Source of the DNA: Candidatus Thiovulum imperiosus
Lineage (GTDB): Bacteria > Campylobacterota > Campylobacteria > Campylobacterales > Thiovulaceae
NCBI GenBank assembly: GCA_024281175.1
Contig: JAMJTW010000007.1
Coordinates: 72,632-108,600, forward strand
Length of the DNA: 35,969 nt
Direction of reading: 5' to 3'
The notes beneath the pieces were generated by a model. That model was not told the origin of the DNA and searched no databases. It worked only from the letters and a program-made list of their open reading frames with translations. How positions within the stretch are numbered: position 1 is the stretch's first letter; the number at the start of each line of letters is the position of its first letter. This document shows positions 7,395-16,594 of this stretch, in pieces. Made by a program: the position numbers and the translations under genes.

Positions 7395-8723
7395 CTACTT
7401 CTCCAAATTCATGAGAAATTGTAATACCATTCGAACTCCAGCACCACTAGCCCCAAAAGAGTTATAAGCCCACTCTTTTTCAACATAAGCAGGTCCTGCT
7501 ATATCAAGATGCAACCACTTTTTAGAGTTCTCTTCTGAAATAAACTCATTTAAGAAAAGTCCAGCAGTTAAAGCACCACCATATCGAGAGGAACCAACAT
7601 TTGAGATATCTGCTGTTTTGCTAGAAATCATCTCTTTTAAGTATCTGTTGAATGGTAATGTGGCAACAAGTTCACCACTATCTTCTCCAGCTTTTAACAT
7701 TTTAGATTTCACTTTTTCACTATTCCCCATAATTAGAGTTGTGTACTCTCCAACTCCAACTACCGCAGCACCTGTTAAAGTTGCAATATCTAAAATATAG
7801 TCGAAGTCCTTTTCACTCTCTTGGGCATAAGTTAGAGTGTCAGCTAAAACAAGTCTTCCCTCTGCATCTGTATTTAAAACTTCTACGGTTTTCCCATTTT
7901 TAGCTTTTATTACATCATCAGGTCTGTAAGCGTCTCCACCAACCATATTTTCAGCAAGACCTAAAAATCCAACAACTTCTACATCTAAATCTAATTCTGC
8001 AACACCTTTCATAATTCCAAGAACCGCACTAGCTCCACTCTTATCAGCTTTCATTGTTTTCATAAATTCAGCAGGTTTTAAAGATAGACCACCTGTATCG
8101 TAAGTAAGACCTTTTCCAATAATTAGAACTTTTTTCTTCCCTTTTTTTCTATGAGCCAATTTTAGTAGAGTTGGAGAGTTTACAGAAGCTTTACCAACAG
8201 CAAGGAAAAGTTCCATCTTCTCCTCTTTTAAATCTTTTTGGTAAAGTCTACTAACTTCCAACTTCTTCTTCTTTCCAAGCTCCTCTCCAATTTCAGCTAC
8301 TCTTTGTGGAGTCATCTCATTTGGAGTTGAGTTTACAATATCTCTTGTGTAATTTGTAGCAGAAACAACTGTTTTAGCTAGTTTTACACTCTCTTTGCTA
8401 CCTTTTACAAAAAGTTTTAAGATAGGACTCTTTTTCACTTTACTCTTATATTTCTGAAAAGAGTAGTGTGCTAACAAAATTCCCTCAATAACCTCTCTAA
8501 GATACTTCTTTTCTGAAATCGCAATTTCTGAGATATTTAGAAATCCAAGCTCAATACTCTTTTCAACTCTCTTTAGAGCTTCACCTCCAGCAATCCGAAA
8601 ACTCTCACTATCATCAGCTTCAACTTTTTGAAAAAGAGTATTTCTCTTAAACTCACTCTCTTTTCCAACTCTGAACTTTATTTCAAATCCTCTATCTATC
8701 TTTTCAACAACTTCTACTTTCAT
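7395..8723 (-). CDS. pepA: Leucyl aminopeptidase (M17 family)
   Basis: A cytosolic di-metal aminopeptidase that removes N-terminal residues from peptides. The 442-residue protein has the M17 metal and catalytic set: KGLTYDTGGLSLK (Lys204, Asp209), KADKSGA (Asp227) and the signature NTDAEGRLVLAD (Asp286, Glu288, Arg290). The N-terminal domain is divergent, as is usual. ATG 8723 follows an AGAAAAGATG context. It is the first gene of the minus-strand unit pepA-orf112-gpsA, divergent from the lipoprotein gene at 8840. Confidence 0.94.
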   Translation of the reverse strand: MKVEVVEKIDRGFEIKFRVGKESEFKRNTLFQKVEADDSESFRIAGGEALKRVEKSIELGFLNISEIAISEKKYLREVIEGILLAHYSFQKYKSKVKKSPILKLFVKGSKESVKLAKTVVSATNYTRDIVNSTPNEMTPQRVAEIGEELGKKKKLEVSRLYQKDLKEEKMELFLAVGKASVNSPTLLKLAHRKKGKKKVLIIGKGLTYDTGGLSLKPAEFMKTMKADKSGASAVLGIMKGVAELDLDVEVVGFLGLAENMVGGDAYRPDDVIKAKNGKTVEVLNTDAEGRLVLADTLTYAQESEKDFDYILDIATLTGAAVVGVGEYTTLIMGNSEKVKSKMLKAGEDSGELVATLPFNRYLKEMISSKTADISNVGSSRYGGALTAGLFLNEFISEENSKKWLHLDIAGPAYVEKEWAYNSFGASGAGVRMVLQFLMNLEK

Positions 8724-8839
8724 CTTTTCTCCAAATTTTTAAAAATTCTAGCAGAAGATAATTTTTTAAACTGTATTGAGTAAAATTTAGTTTTTAAAAG
8801 AACTCTTAGCTATCATAATAAAAAATTAGGAGTTCAATT

Positions 8840-9769
8840 TTGAAATATCTGATTTCAGTATCAATTTTTCTATTTATTTTTCAAGGCTGTTTTTCAAAAA
8901 AGAAGATAGTTATTGGTGGATTTACAGCACCAAAAGAGCAGAGTAAAGTTGAAGGAATGATAGGTAGTGGAGAGGTTTCAAAAGATGGGAAATATCTTCT
9001 TTTAGCGATAAATCCAGAAATAAATTTTGGAAAATTCCAGAATGCAAAATCTTTGGAACCACTTTTAGTAGCAGAGACAAAATCGGCAATTACAGAGACA
9101 AATTTCATCTCTCTTCACCCAATTTACGATGTATCAAAAATAGCTCTAAATATGAGTATTGTTTCATTTACTACAACCTCATCAGAAACATCTCGAAAAG
9201 TGGAACTTGGAGTTAGTTTCAATATTACAAAAGGTGTTTCTGAATATTATACAAAAGTGTATAGTGTAAAAGAGAAGCGATTTTCAAAGTCGGCTCAAAC
9301 TCTACCAACCTTAGAAAGCATTTTTGAAAAAGTGGCTAAAAAAGTTGTGAAAAAATTTATTAAAGATATTTCACCTATGAAAACATCTCAACTTAGAGAA
9401 GTTAAAGATTTTCCAAGTGAAATTTCCCATTTAGAAAGTTACTTAGATAGTGGGAACTATGAAGCTGTTGTTTCTGGAATGGAACAATTTCAAAAAAGGA
9501 GTGGAGAGGAACAGGATTTAGATTTTTATTACAACTTGGCAATTTTTTATGAGGCTTTAGCTTCTCAAAAAGAGGATTTTTCTCTATTGGAGAAAGCTAA
9601 AATAAATTACGATAAAGCTCTCTCACTTGATAATTCTGATGAGGTTCTTCTTGAGACAAAATCTAAATTTGATAAATTTTACAATTTGGTAAAGAGTATT
9701 AATAGACAGAATAGTGCAAATTCTCAAAAAGAGAGAGAGTTAGAAGAAGATTTTGGAGTTACATTTTGA
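8840..9769 (+). CDS. Lipoprotein with TPR-like C-terminal region
   Basis: A 309-residue predicted lipoprotein. The signal ends in a lipobox with Cys17 (IFQGC). Residues 20-180 form a beta/alpha domain with no clear motif, and residues 195-290 are helical with a TPR-like pattern (DFYYNLAIFYEALA; AKINYDKALSLD). The start is TTG 8840, preceded by TAGGAG at 8827-8832. It overlaps the next lipoprotein gene (TTGA), so both are probably made together. The function is not recognised. A scaffold or assembly role at the outer membrane or periplasmic face is plausible from the TPR-like part, but this is inference. Confidence 0.75.
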   Translation: MKYLISVSIFLFIFQGCFSKKKIVIGGFTAPKEQSKVEGMIGSGEVSKDGKYLLLAINPEINFGKFQNAKSLEPLLVAETKSAITETNFISLHPIYDVSKIALNMSIVSFTTTSSETSRKVELGVSFNITKGVSEYYTKVYSVKEKRFSKSAQTLPTLESIFEKVAKKVVKKFIKDISPMKTSQLREVKDFPSEISHLESYLDSGNYEAVVSGMEQFQKRSGEEQDLDFYYNLAIFYEALASQKEDFSLLEKAKINYDKALSLDNSDEVLLETKSKFDKFYNLVKSINRQNSANSQKERELEEDFGVTF

Positions 9770-10896
9770 AAAAATTACTACTTACAGCACCAGCTCTACT
9801 TTTTTTAGGGTGTGGTGGAGCAGTTGAGTCCATTTCAGAAGCTGTTGTTGCTTCTGCTGAAAAACCAAATGTTGAAAAACAGTTGAATAGAATTTCTCTT
9901 GGAATTAATATTCTGCGAACAAATAGTGATATGCTTTACAACACACCTATTTCAGTTGATGCTGAGTGGGTTGATAAAATATCAGGTGATATCTCTAACT
10001 CACAAGAGAATATGTTGAAAGAGAAATATCTTTACGAAGACCCATACTATGCAACAGTTCAAATTACAGATGCTATGGCTGGTTCTCTGCCAGTTTTAAG
10101 TCCTCTCGCTTTAAGTTTCTACAATAGAGTTGATATTCTTTATGAAGAAGCTCCAGATATGAACCAACTTCCAGGTTTTGATATGGAAAAGTATAAAGAG
10201 TTTCCAGACGCAAAAATCAAAAAAGTTGAAGCGGTTGAAGGAAATCTCTATTTAAATTTAGAAGATGCAATTGTTGCTCTAATTCCTGAACAGAACCAAG
10301 ATAAGAGTGCTGATGCTCGAAGTGAGTGGCAGAGTGCTGTTCAAGATATCACTCTAAAAAAGAGACAAGTTGCTGAATTGGAACTAGAAGTTGAAACTGG
10401 TGAAGAGGGATATAGAGAGCAGTTTGAGATAGCTAAAAAAGAGTTAGCAGAACTTGAGAGGGTTGCTGAAGAGAAAGAGGCGATTTTAAATCAGGAACTT
10501 CAAAAAGCTGTAAATTCTCTTAAAGGTGATATCGACCCTGCAAAACTACCACTTGCAAAAAAAGTGAATGCTGTTCTTGAAGCAGTAGAAGCTGGTGCTG
10601 TTCAGACAACAACTCTATTTGCAATTGCACTCCAAAAACTTCCTGACTCCTTAAAACATCTTGCTGAAGAACAGACAAGTTTAGATAAAGTGAAAATGAT
10701 ATATGCGATGGATGTATCAAAAGAGGGTCGAAAAACTTATGAATTTCTAAATCAGAGAAGCTCAAGATTAGTTTCAAATGCACAATATGCAATTCCTTAT
10801 GTAACTATTGGCTCTTATCTTATTGGAAAACAGCTATATCTAGTTAGTAGCTATTCTGACATTGTAGAAGTCTATTTAGAATTAGAGGAGAAGTAG
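9766..10896 (+). CDS. Lipoprotein with central coiled coil
   Basis: A 376-residue predicted lipoprotein (lipobox FLGC, Cys16). Residues about 185-250 are strongly heptad-like and charged (AELELEVE; KKELAELERVAEEKEA), which predicts a coiled coil. The flanking regions are helical, and the C-terminus contains a moderately hydrophobic stretch (YAIPYVTIGSYLIG). It starts at TTG 9766 within the stop of the preceding lipoprotein gene, and its TAG shares a base with the GTG of the thioredoxin gene. The three genes look like one unit. The family is not recognised. Confidence 0.75.
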   Translation: MKKLLLTAPALLFLGCGGAVESISEAVVASAEKPNVEKQLNRISLGINILRTNSDMLYNTPISVDAEWVDKISGDISNSQENMLKEKYLYEDPYYATVQITDAMAGSLPVLSPLALSFYNRVDILYEEAPDMNQLPGFDMEKYKEFPDAKIKKVEAVEGNLYLNLEDAIVALIPEQNQDKSADARSEWQSAVQDITLKKRQVAELELEVETGEEGYREQFEIAKKELAELERVAEEKEAILNQELQKAVNSLKGDIDPAKLPLAKKVNAVLEAVEAGAVQTTTLFAIALQKLPDSLKHLAEEQTSLDKVKMIYAMDVSKEGRKTYEFLNQRSSRLVSNAQYAIPYVTIGSYLIGKQLYLVSSYSDIVEVYLELEEK

Positions 10897-11279
10897 TGAA
10901 ATATCTATTTTTTCTACTCTTTTCACTACCACTTTTTGGAGTTGAGTGGGTAACAGATTTTGAGAAAGCTAAAGAGATGGCAAAGTCTCAAAATAGAGTA
11001 ATTATGATGGTTATTACTCAAGAACATTGTGGAGCTTGTGAAAGATTAAAAGATGTGACTCTTGAAAAGGAGATTGTAGATAGAGTACTTGAGAAATATT
11101 ACATCTCTACTTTTTTCGATATAAATGAGTTACCTGAAAAAATTCGTATCAAAGGAACTCCAACTGTAAAATTTTATACACCATCTGGAAAGCGACTCCG
11201 ATATACAATAGTTGGGGATATGAGCTATAAAAAATTGGCACATGTTTTAGATGTGATTAGGACAAAACTTTTAAAATGA
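10896..11279 (+). CDS. Periplasmic thioredoxin-fold protein
   Basis: A 127-residue protein with a short signal peptide (MKYLFFLLFSLPLFG) and a thioredoxin fold. The redox motif is C45-G-A-C48 (EHCGACERL), and the cis-proline loop is IKGTPTVKFY. It resembles single-domain SoxW- or DsbD-gamma-like thioredoxins that keep cysteines of exported proteins reduced, rather than oxidising DsbA. It starts at GTG 10896, overlapping the lipoprotein stop by one base, and overlaps queF by four bases. Its partner proteins may be the adjacent lipoproteins, or c-type cytochrome apoproteins; this is inference. Confidence 0.85.
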   Translation: MKYLFFLLFSLPLFGVEWVTDFEKAKEMAKSQNRVIMMVITQEHCGACERLKDVTLEKEIVDRVLEKYYISTFFDINELPEKIRIKGTPTVKFYTPSGKRLRYTIVGDMSYKKLAHVLDVIRTKLLK

Positions 11280-11662
11280 AGTATGGAGAGAAAGAGGTAA
11301 AAAACTTCAATGTTAAAAAGGATTTGGAAGTTTGGAAAAACAGGGGGAAAAGTCGGTATACAATTAAAATAGAACTTCCTGAATTCTCTGCTTTGTGTCC
11401 AAGAAGTGGTTATCCAGACTATGCAACTTTCAGATTGGAGTATATTCCAAATAAGTTTGTAGTAGAATTGAAAGCTCTAAAACTCTATATAAACTCTTTT
11501 CGAGATAGATATATTTCTCATGAAGAGAGTGTTGATGAGGTTTATAGAGTTTTAATGAAAAAATTGAAACCTCATTATCTAAAACTTGTTGGAGATTTCA
11601 AACCAAGAGGAAATGTTCATACAATCATTGAAGTTGATAGCAAAACTCAAAAAAAAATCTAA
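11276..11662 (+). CDS. queF: 7-cyano-7-deazaguanine reductase QueF
   Basis: Reduces preQ0 to preQ1 with NADPH in queuosine tRNA modification. The 128-residue unimodular (type I) enzyme carries the catalytic cysteine in SALCPRSGYPDYA (Cys41, Asp48). The QueF signature region is ALKLYINSFRDRYISHEES. It overlaps the thioredoxin gene by four bases (ATGA), although the functions seem unrelated. The hairpin just downstream probably ends this unit. Confidence 0.94.
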   Translation: MKYGEKEVKNFNVKKDLEVWKNRGKSRYTIKIELPEFSALCPRSGYPDYATFRLEYIPNKFVVELKALKLYINSFRDRYISHEESVDEVYRVLMKKLKPHYLKLVGDFKPRGNVHTIIEVDSKTQKKI

Positions 11663-11668
11663 TTTTAT

Positions 11669-11688
11669 GAAGAGTCTAAAGACTCTTC
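11669..11688 (+). terminator. Hairpin GAAGAGTCT / AGACTCTTC after queF
   Basis: A near-perfect stem (8-9 bp, tight TAAA loop) lies seven bases after the queF stop and is followed by TTTGGG. It is the same hairpin type as those after arsC, pyrB and the cytochrome c gene, and directly precedes the nested inverted repeat. Confidence 0.65.
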
Positions 11689-11696
11689 TTTGGGAC

Positions 11697-11861
11697 TGAC
11701 CAAATAGAGTATTTTTAGGCTTTAACAACCTATATGTCATTTCGAACCCTTTCGGGTGAGAAATCTTTTATATTACTTCAATTAAAACGATAAGTTTCCA
11801 AGATTTCTCAATCGCTATGCTCATATCGAAATGACAAGAGAGGCAGAAGCCTATTTGGTCA
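11697..11861. repeat. Nested inverted repeat, copy 1
   Basis: Fills most of the queF-fabZ gap. The core (11735-11836) has terminal inverted repeats TGTCATTTCGA / TCGAAATGACA and inner arms AGAAATCTT / AAGATTTCT. A small CCCTTTCGGG hairpin sits in the left arm. The core is enclosed by outer arms TGACCAAATAG (11697-11707) and CTATTTGGTCA (11851-11861). It has no coding potential and looks like a MITE-like or REP-like element. Related cores occur at 20386-20465 and 24171-24253. Confidence 0.85.
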
Positions 11862-11884
11862 CCCCCCCTCTTCTTTCTCCTACT

Positions 11885-11934
11885 ATACTTTAAAAGTATG
11901 GTTATTTAGTTACTTTAAGAAAATTTGCTACAAT
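11885..11934 (+). promoter_or_regulatory. Probable fabZ promoter with palindrome
   Basis: A perfect 15-base palindrome (ATACTTTAAAAGTAT, 11885-11899) lies upstream of an extended -10 (TGC-TACAAT, 11927-11934), 24 bases before the fabZ ATG. The palindrome could be a regulator site or a leftover from the repeat. No regulator is identified. Confidence 0.4.
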
Positions 11935-11958
11935 TGAGAAAAATATTAAGTAGCATAT

Positions 11959-12408
11959 ATGTTGAATGTAACTGATATAGAAAAGATATTACCTCATAGA
12001 TTTCCATTTCTTTTAATTGATAAGGTTTTAGAGATAGCTCCTCACGAGAGTATTAAGGCTTATAAAAATGTAACTATTGGAGAACATATATTTCAAGGTC
12101 ACTTTCCAGGTCACCCTATATATCCTGGTGTAATGGTTATTGAAGGAATGGCTCAAGCTGGTGGTGTTTTAGCTTTTAAAAGTATGGAGGCTGATGGTAC
12201 TGACATGGACCCTCAAAATAAAGTTGTCTATTTTATGAGTATTGATAAAGCTAAATTTAGAAACCCTGTTAAACCTGGAGACAGATTGGATTACACAATG
12301 TCTGTAATAAAAAATCGTGGAAAAGTTTGGGTCTTAGATGGCAAGGCTTTTGTTGATGGTGATTTAGTTGCTGAAGCTGAATTAAAAGCTATGATTATGG
12401 ATAAATAG
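11959..12408 (+). CDS. fabZ: 3-hydroxyacyl-ACP dehydratase FabZ
   Basis: Dehydrates 3-hydroxyacyl-ACP in fatty acid elongation. The 149-residue hot-dog-fold protein begins with [14 protein letters not shown]. It carries the catalytic His48 and Glu62 in [20 protein letters not shown]. It is the first gene of a plus-strand run and is followed after nine bases by lpxA. This is the usual pairing that balances fatty acid and lipid A synthesis, since both enzymes compete for 3-hydroxyacyl-ACP. Confidence 0.97.
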   Translation: MLNVTDIEKILPHRFPFLLIDKVLEIAPHESIKAYKNVTIGEHIFQGHFPGHPIYPGVMVIEGMAQAGGVLAFKSMEADGTDMDPQNKVVYFMSIDKAKFRNPVKPGDRLDYTMSVIKNRGKVWVLDGKAFVDGDLVAEAELKAMIMDK

Positions 12409-12417
12409 AGAGAGTGT

Positions 12418-13221
12418 ATGAATAACAATATTTCTCCACTAGCAATTATTGAAGAAGGTGCAAAAATTGGAAACAGTGTTTCCATAGCACCATACTGTTT
12501 TATCTCAAAAGATGCGGAAATTGGTGATGGAACTACTATCGCTCAAGGCACTGCTATTTATGGCAAAACGAAAATAGGAAAAGATAACGAAATATTCTCT
12601 TATGCTGTTTTAGGCTCAAAACCTCAAGATTTAAAATATAAGGGTGAAGATGTTGAACTTATTATTGGAGATAGAAATAAAATAAGAGAATTTACTCTAT
12701 TTAATCCAGGAACAGAGGGTGGAGGTGGAAAAACAACCATCGGAAATGACAACCTATTTATGGGATATGTTCACATTGCACACGATTGTAAAATTGGAAA
12801 CAATACAATTCTTGCAAATGGTGTAACTCTTGGAGGACATGTAACTATTGGAGATTTTACAGTAATAGGCGGTTTAGTTCCAATTCACCAATTTGTAAAT
12901 ATTGGAGAGTTTGTTATGATAGCTGGAGCTTCAGCAGTTGCTCAAGATGTCCCTCACTACTGTATGGTAGAAGGAAATCGAGCATCTCTTCGAGGTTTAA
13001 ATCTCACTGGACTCCGAAGACAATTTGATAGAAAAGATATCGATGTTATAAGACGAACTTATACTGAACTATTTAGAAGTGGAAAACCTCTTCTTGAAAA
13101 TGCGAAAGAACTTATAAAAAGTGAAGAGAATGAGTATGCTCAAAAGATGCTAAATTTTGTAATAGAGAATAAGAGAGGTATCTCTTTTAAGAGAGAAGAG
13201 AGTGTAGATGAGAAAAAATAG
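12418..13221 (+). CDS. lpxA: UDP-N-acetylglucosamine O-acyltransferase LpxA
   Basis: First step of lipid A synthesis, in the cytoplasm. The 267-residue protein is a left-handed beta helix built from hexapeptide repeats ([IV]G-[DN] pattern from residue 9 to about 180). The catalytic histidine lies in [11 protein letters not shown] (His122). A C-terminal helical region follows, with the [11 protein letters not shown] motif. Length is normal. Its 3' end overlaps clpX by 14 bases. Confidence 0.97.
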   Translation: MNNNISPLAIIEEGAKIGNSVSIAPYCFISKDAEIGDGTTIAQGTAIYGKTKIGKDNEIFSYAVLGSKPQDLKYKGEDVELIIGDRNKIREFTLFNPGTEGGGGKTTIGNDNLFMGYVHIAHDCKIGNNTILANGVTLGGHVTIGDFTVIGGLVPIHQFVNIGEFVMIAGASAVAQDVPHYCMVEGNRASLRGLNLTGLRRQFDRKDIDVIRRTYTELFRSGKPLLENAKELIKSEENEYAQKMLNFVIENKRGISFKREESVDEKK

Positions 13222-14422
13222 AGATAGTAAATGTGATTTTTGTGGTACTGAAGAGAGTGAAGAAAACCCAATAATTTTTGGAGAAAGAGCAAAGATTTGT
13301 AAAGATTGTGTTGAGACAATTGGGAATATCTTTGAAAATCATGATGGGGGAGAAGTTTCTGCATCAGAGGAGAGTTCAGAGCAGAGAATTTTAAAACCAA
13401 AAGAGATGAAATCTTTTCTTGATGAATATGTAGTTGGACAAGATAGAGCAAAAAAGATACTTTCTGTGGCAGTTTATAATCACTACAAAAGAATTTTCAA
13501 AAATGAGACTGAAAATGATACAGAACTTCAAAAGTCAAATATTCTCTTAGTTGGTCCAACAGGTAGTGGAAAAACTCTACTTGCTCAAACTATTGCTAAA
13601 TTCCTCAATGTTCCAATTGCAATTACAGATGCAACAAGTCTTACAGAAGCAGGATATGTTGGGGAAGATGTTGAAAATATCTTAACTCGACTCTATCAAG
13701 CAGCTGGTGGCAAACTTGAGGAAGCTGAAAGAGGAATTGTATTTATAGATGAAATTGACAAAATCGCAAGAATGAGTGAAAACAGAAGTATTACTCGAGA
13801 TGTTTCTGGTGAGGGTGTTCAACAAGCGATGCTAAAAATCATAGAGGGTAGCGAAGTAAATATTCCGCCTCAAGGTGGCAGAAAACACCCAAACCAAGAA
13901 TTTATAAAAATTAATACAAAAAATATTCTCTTTATTTGCGGTGGAGCATTTGATGGTATTGAAGCGATAGTTGAGAGAAAGCTTTCTGGAAATGTGATGG
14001 GCTTCAATCAAGAGAAGCGAGGGAAAGTGGAGAAAGAGGAACTTATCGGAAGTATAGAGCCAGATGATTTAGTTCACTACGGTCTTATTCCTGAGCTTGT
14101 TGGAAGACTACCTATTATTGGAACTTTAAATCAGATTTCAGTTGAAGATATGAAACATATTTTAGTAGAACCTAAAAACTCTCTTGTAAAACAGTATCAA
14201 AAACTCTTTAGTATTGATGAGGTGGAACTCTCTTTCGAAGATGGTGCTGTTGAAGAGATTGCAAAAGAGTCTCTAAAGAGAAAAACTGGTGCAAGAGGAT
14301 TGAGAGCAATTCTTGAAAATATGATGCTAGATGTTATGTTTGAACTTCCAGATTATGCTAACAAAAAAGTTAATATCACAAAAGAGGTTGTTCTTGAAGG
14401 AAAAAAACCAGAAATCTCATGA
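13208..14422 (+). CDS. clpX: ATP-dependent protease ATPase subunit ClpX
   Basis: AAA+ unfoldase that delivers substrates to ClpP. The N-terminal zinc-binding domain has Cys9, Cys12, Cys31 and Cys34. Walker A is GPTGSGKT (116-123) and Walker B is VFIDEIDKI (Asp181, Glu182). The ClpP-contacting loop reads MGF rather than the common IGF (GNVMGFNQE). [14 protein letters not shown] is sensor 2. The protein has 404 residues and is complete. It overlaps lpxA at the start and the cmoA frame at the end. In H. pylori the same fabZ-lpxA-clpX run is followed by mreB; here cmoA follows. Confidence 0.97.
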   Translation: MRKNRDSKCDFCGTEESEENPIIFGERAKICKDCVETIGNIFENHDGGEVSASEESSEQRILKPKEMKSFLDEYVVGQDRAKKILSVAVYNHYKRIFKNETENDTELQKSNILLVGPTGSGKTLLAQTIAKFLNVPIAITDATSLTEAGYVGEDVENILTRLYQAAGGKLEEAERGIVFIDEIDKIARMSENRSITRDVSGEGVQQAMLKIIEGSEVNIPPQGGRKHPNQEFIKINTKNILFICGGAFDGIEAIVERKLSGNVMGFNQEKRGKVEKEELIGSIEPDDLVHYGLIPELVGRLPIIGTLNQISVEDMKHILVEPKNSLVKQYQKLFSIDEVELSFEDGAVEEIAKESLKRKTGARGLRAILENMMLDVMFELPDYANKKVNITKEVVLEGKKPEIS

Positions 14423-15125
14423 TGATATTTTCTTAGAAGAGAATATAGAGAAACAGTTTCAATTTGACGATAGAGTCGCTTCTGTTTTTGATGATATGCT
14501 GGAACGGAGTGTTCCATTTTATAGAGAAAACATAGCTCTTATCGTCTCTATTCTCTCCAAATATTTAGAGAGTGGAGATAGAGCTTTAGATTTGGGCTGT
14601 TCAACTGCCTCTCTTCTTCTTCAAATTGAAAAAAATATTCCAAACTTGGAACTTCTTGGAATAGATAATTCAGAACCGATGCTCAAACAGGCTCAAAAGA
14701 AAATAGAGGCTTTCGGTTCTAAAATAGAACTACATTTTGGAGATATGTTGGAATTCCAAATTCCAAATTCTAAAGCTGTGATTCTCAATTACACTCTACA
14801 ATTTATTCGTCCTCCAAAAAGAGAAGAAGTTTTAAAAAAGATATTTGATTCTCTTGAGAGTGGTGGAGTTTTAATTCTTTCTGAAAAAGTGATTTTTGAG
14901 AATCCAAAATTGAATCGAAACCTCATCGACATATATTACAGTTTTAAAAAAGAGAATGGTTACTCTCAATATGAGATAGCTCAAAAGCGGGAAGCTCTTG
15001 AAAATATACTAATTCCATATAGTGAAAAAGAGAATAGAGAACTTTTAAAAAAGAGTGGATTTGAGAGTATCGAAACTGTTTTTCAATGGGGGAATTTCCA
15101 AACATTTTTAGCTTTTAAAGAGTAA
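14394..15125 (+). CDS. cmoA: Carboxy-S-adenosyl-L-methionine synthase CmoA
   Basis: Makes carboxy-SAM from SAM and prephenate for the cmo5U34 wobble modification of tRNA. The Rossmann methyltransferase fold has the SAM loop LDLGCSTAS (65-73). [16 protein letters not shown] and [13 protein letters not shown] are CmoA signatures. No in-frame ATG lies near the family's usual start. I chose TTG 14394 because AAAGAGG sits six bases upstream and the resulting N-terminus ([11 protein letters not shown]) has the right length; an in-frame ATG at 14331 would add 21 residues. The gene overlaps the clpX end by 29 bases, so coupling is likely. Length is 243 residues. Confidence 0.9.
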   Translation: MKEKNQKSHDDIFLEENIEKQFQFDDRVASVFDDMLERSVPFYRENIALIVSILSKYLESGDRALDLGCSTASLLLQIEKNIPNLELLGIDNSEPMLKQAQKKIEAFGSKIELHFGDMLEFQIPNSKAVILNYTLQFIRPPKREEVLKKIFDSLESGGVLILSEKVIFENPKLNRNLIDIYYSFKKENGYSQYEIAQKREALENILIPYSEKENRELLKKSGFESIETVFQWGNFQTFLAFKE

Positions 15126-15154
15126 GATGTCAAAAATCTATTTTGGAGTCTGTT

Positions 15155-15484
15155 TTGATACAAGCTGTTGTTTTAGGCTTTATAGCATTAGGAGTTCTGA
15201 TTTTTCTACTTAAAATAGAGAAAATTCAAAAACTCCACTTTCAGATATTTCTAGCCATCACTATTTTGTTCTCTTTTCTATTCGCATATATTGAGTACCA
15301 GAATGGTATTTATAGAGATGAAATTCACAAAGTTATTTTGAAATACAATAGAGATGAAAATTTAAGTTGTGGAAATTATCTAATAAATAGAAAGAGTTTC
15401 AATCTGACATCAAACAGTTTTATTGATAAAAATGGAACTTATGGTGGAATGATTGTTCCAGTAGAAGAGTGTTTCTCTAAATGA
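15155..15484 (+). CDS. Small two-helix membrane protein
   Basis: About 109 residues, with two hydrophobic segments (roughly 3-20 and 28-45 from this start) and a hydrophilic C-terminal domain that holds two cysteines. It is probably an inner-membrane protein with a periplasmic or cytoplasmic tail. I prefer TTG 15155 (MIQAVVLG), because GGAG lies six bases upstream, over the in-frame TTG at 15143. It overlaps the next gene by four bases (ATGA). The family is not recognised. Confidence 0.65.
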   Translation: MIQAVVLGFIALGVLIFLLKIEKIQKLHFQIFLAITILFSFLFAYIEYQNGIYRDEIHKVILKYNRDENLSCGNYLINRKSFNLTSNSFIDKNGTYGGMIVPVEECFSK

Positions 15485-16008
15485 GAGGATTAGAGTGGAG
15501 TTTCTGGGGAGTTTTTCTTTTAAAGTGGTTGTTCTATCTAATTAGTTTTGCCACTATTTTTGGTCTTCTCTTCTCTATTCCAATTACAACTTTCACAGCT
15601 TTTGAAATGGAGATGAAGTTGGAAGAGTGGTTTTTAACTTATCCAATACTTTTTCAATATTGGAAAATAGGCTCTCTTTTAGGTTTGAGCATCTCATTTC
15701 TAACTTCATTTTATAAGATGTTTAAAATTGAGATAAGAGGTAATGTTTTTAGACTTTCTGAAGCCTGTTCTTTGGAAAAAATAGAAGAAGTATCTCTTTT
15801 TGATACTCTACCTCTCTGGAGAAGTTGGCTCTGGAAAAGTATGTTTCAAACAGCATTTGTATCTCTAATTTTGGAGATATCTGGAATTCTAAATTTCTAT
15901 TCTGTTCTAATTTCACTTCTGATTTTAGGAGCTTGGAATATTTTATACATTTTTGGATTTCATGAAAAAATAGCGGTTTGCAAAAAGGATTTTAATGATA
16001 ATTCGTAA
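15481..16008 (+). CDS. Hypothetical multi-pass membrane protein
   Basis: 175 residues with about four hydrophobic segments (near 10-35, 58-78, 115-135 and 137-157). They are separated by a short charged region (KMFKIEIRGNVFRLSEACSLEKIEEVSLFD) that is likely cytoplasmic. No motif is recognised. It is coupled to the preceding membrane-protein gene by an ATGA overlap and to the GNAT gene by a 14-base overlap, so the three are probably co-expressed after cmoA. Confidence 0.65.
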   Translation: MRGLEWSFWGVFLLKWLFYLISFATIFGLLFSIPITTFTAFEMEMKLEEWFLTYPILFQYWKIGSLLGLSISFLTSFYKMFKIEIRGNVFRLSEACSLEKIEEVSLFDTLPLWRSWLWKSMFQTAFVSLILEISGILNFYSVLISLLILGAWNILYIFGFHEKIAVCKKDFNDNS

Positions 16009-16477
16009 AGCAGAAGAGAGAGATTTTGACCAAATATGGCATATCTTTCATGAAATAGTTTCAGCTGGAGAAACCTATGCTTATCCTCAAAATAGTTCAA
16101 AAGAGGAAGCTAAAAAATTTTGGATAGAGACTCCAAGAGAAACTTTTGTTGCAGTAGATGGTGATGAGGTAATTGGAACTTACTACTTAAAAAGTAACCA
16201 AGTTGGCTTAGGTTCTCATGTTTCAAATTGTGGATATATGGTCTCTTCAAAAGCAAGAGGAAAAGGTGTAGCAACTGAAATGTGCAAACATTCACAAACA
16301 AGAGCTTCAGAACTTGGATACAGAGCCATGCAATTCAACTTTGTTGCTTCTAGCAATAAAAATGCTATTAAACTTTGGAAAAAATTAGGTTTTGAAATAG
16401 TTGGGAAAGTTCCAAGAGCTTTTAATCACTCAAAACTAGGATTTATAGATGCTTTAATTATGTATAAATGGTTTTAA
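15995..16477 (+). CDS. GNAT-family N-acetyltransferase
   Basis: 160 residues with the full GNAT fold. It starts IIRKAEERDFDQIW, and the acetyl-CoA loop is SSKARGKGVATEM (the R-x-x-G-x-G/A pattern). The C-terminal motif is SSNKNAIKLWKKLGFEIVG. It transfers an acetyl group from acetyl-CoA to an unknown amine; close relatives are often annotated as phosphinothricin-like or ribosomal-protein-like acetyltransferases. It overlaps the preceding membrane-protein gene and ends just before a tRNA gene on the other strand. Confidence 0.88.
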   Translation: MIIRKAEERDFDQIWHIFHEIVSAGETYAYPQNSSKEEAKKFWIETPRETFVAVDGDEVIGTYYLKSNQVGLGSHVSNCGYMVSSKARGKGVATEMCKHSQTRASELGYRAMQFNFVASSNKNAIKLWKKLGFEIVGKVPRAFNHSKLGFIDALIMYKWF

Positions 16478-16480
16478 ATA

Positions 16481-16565
16481 TGGTGCACTGAGCGGGATTT
16501 GAACCCGCACACCTGTTGGCACTACCCCCTCAAGATAGCGTGTCTACCAATTCCACCACCAGTGC
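16481..16565 (-). tRNA. tRNA-Leu (anticodon GAG)
   Basis: Read on the minus strand, the 7-bp acceptor stem is GCACTGG / TCAGTGC (one G-T pair), and the 3' CCA is encoded. The T-arm carries GGTTCAAATCC, and there is a long variable arm as in class II tRNAs. The anticodon loop TTGAGGG sits between CTATC and GGTAG, so the anticodon is GAG (16529-16531), reading CUC and CUU. Length is 85 bases. It lies just downstream of atpE on the same strand. Confidence 0.96.
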
Positions 16566-16571
16566 ATAAAT

Positions 16572-16589
16572 TGGACGGAAATCCGTCCA
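16572..16589 (-). terminator. Palindromic hairpin between atpE and tRNA-Leu
   Basis: TGGACGGA-AA-TCCGTCCA is a perfect inverted repeat in the 29-base gap. On the minus strand it is followed by AATTTATG. It may end part of the atpE transcripts or form a processing site before the tRNA. Confidence 0.55.
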
Positions 16590-16594
16590 GAAGT

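Noticed and set aside
10520-10792. 90-codon minus-strand frame in the coiled-coil lipoprotein gene
   Set aside because: Leu/Gln/His-rich translation typical of antisense to Glu/Ala-rich coding; no start signals.
11735-11836. RNA gene (tRNA-like cloverleaf) in the nested repeat
   Set aside because: The arms do not follow tRNA stem lengths or conserved bases, and the element recurs with a variable centre as an intergenic repeat.
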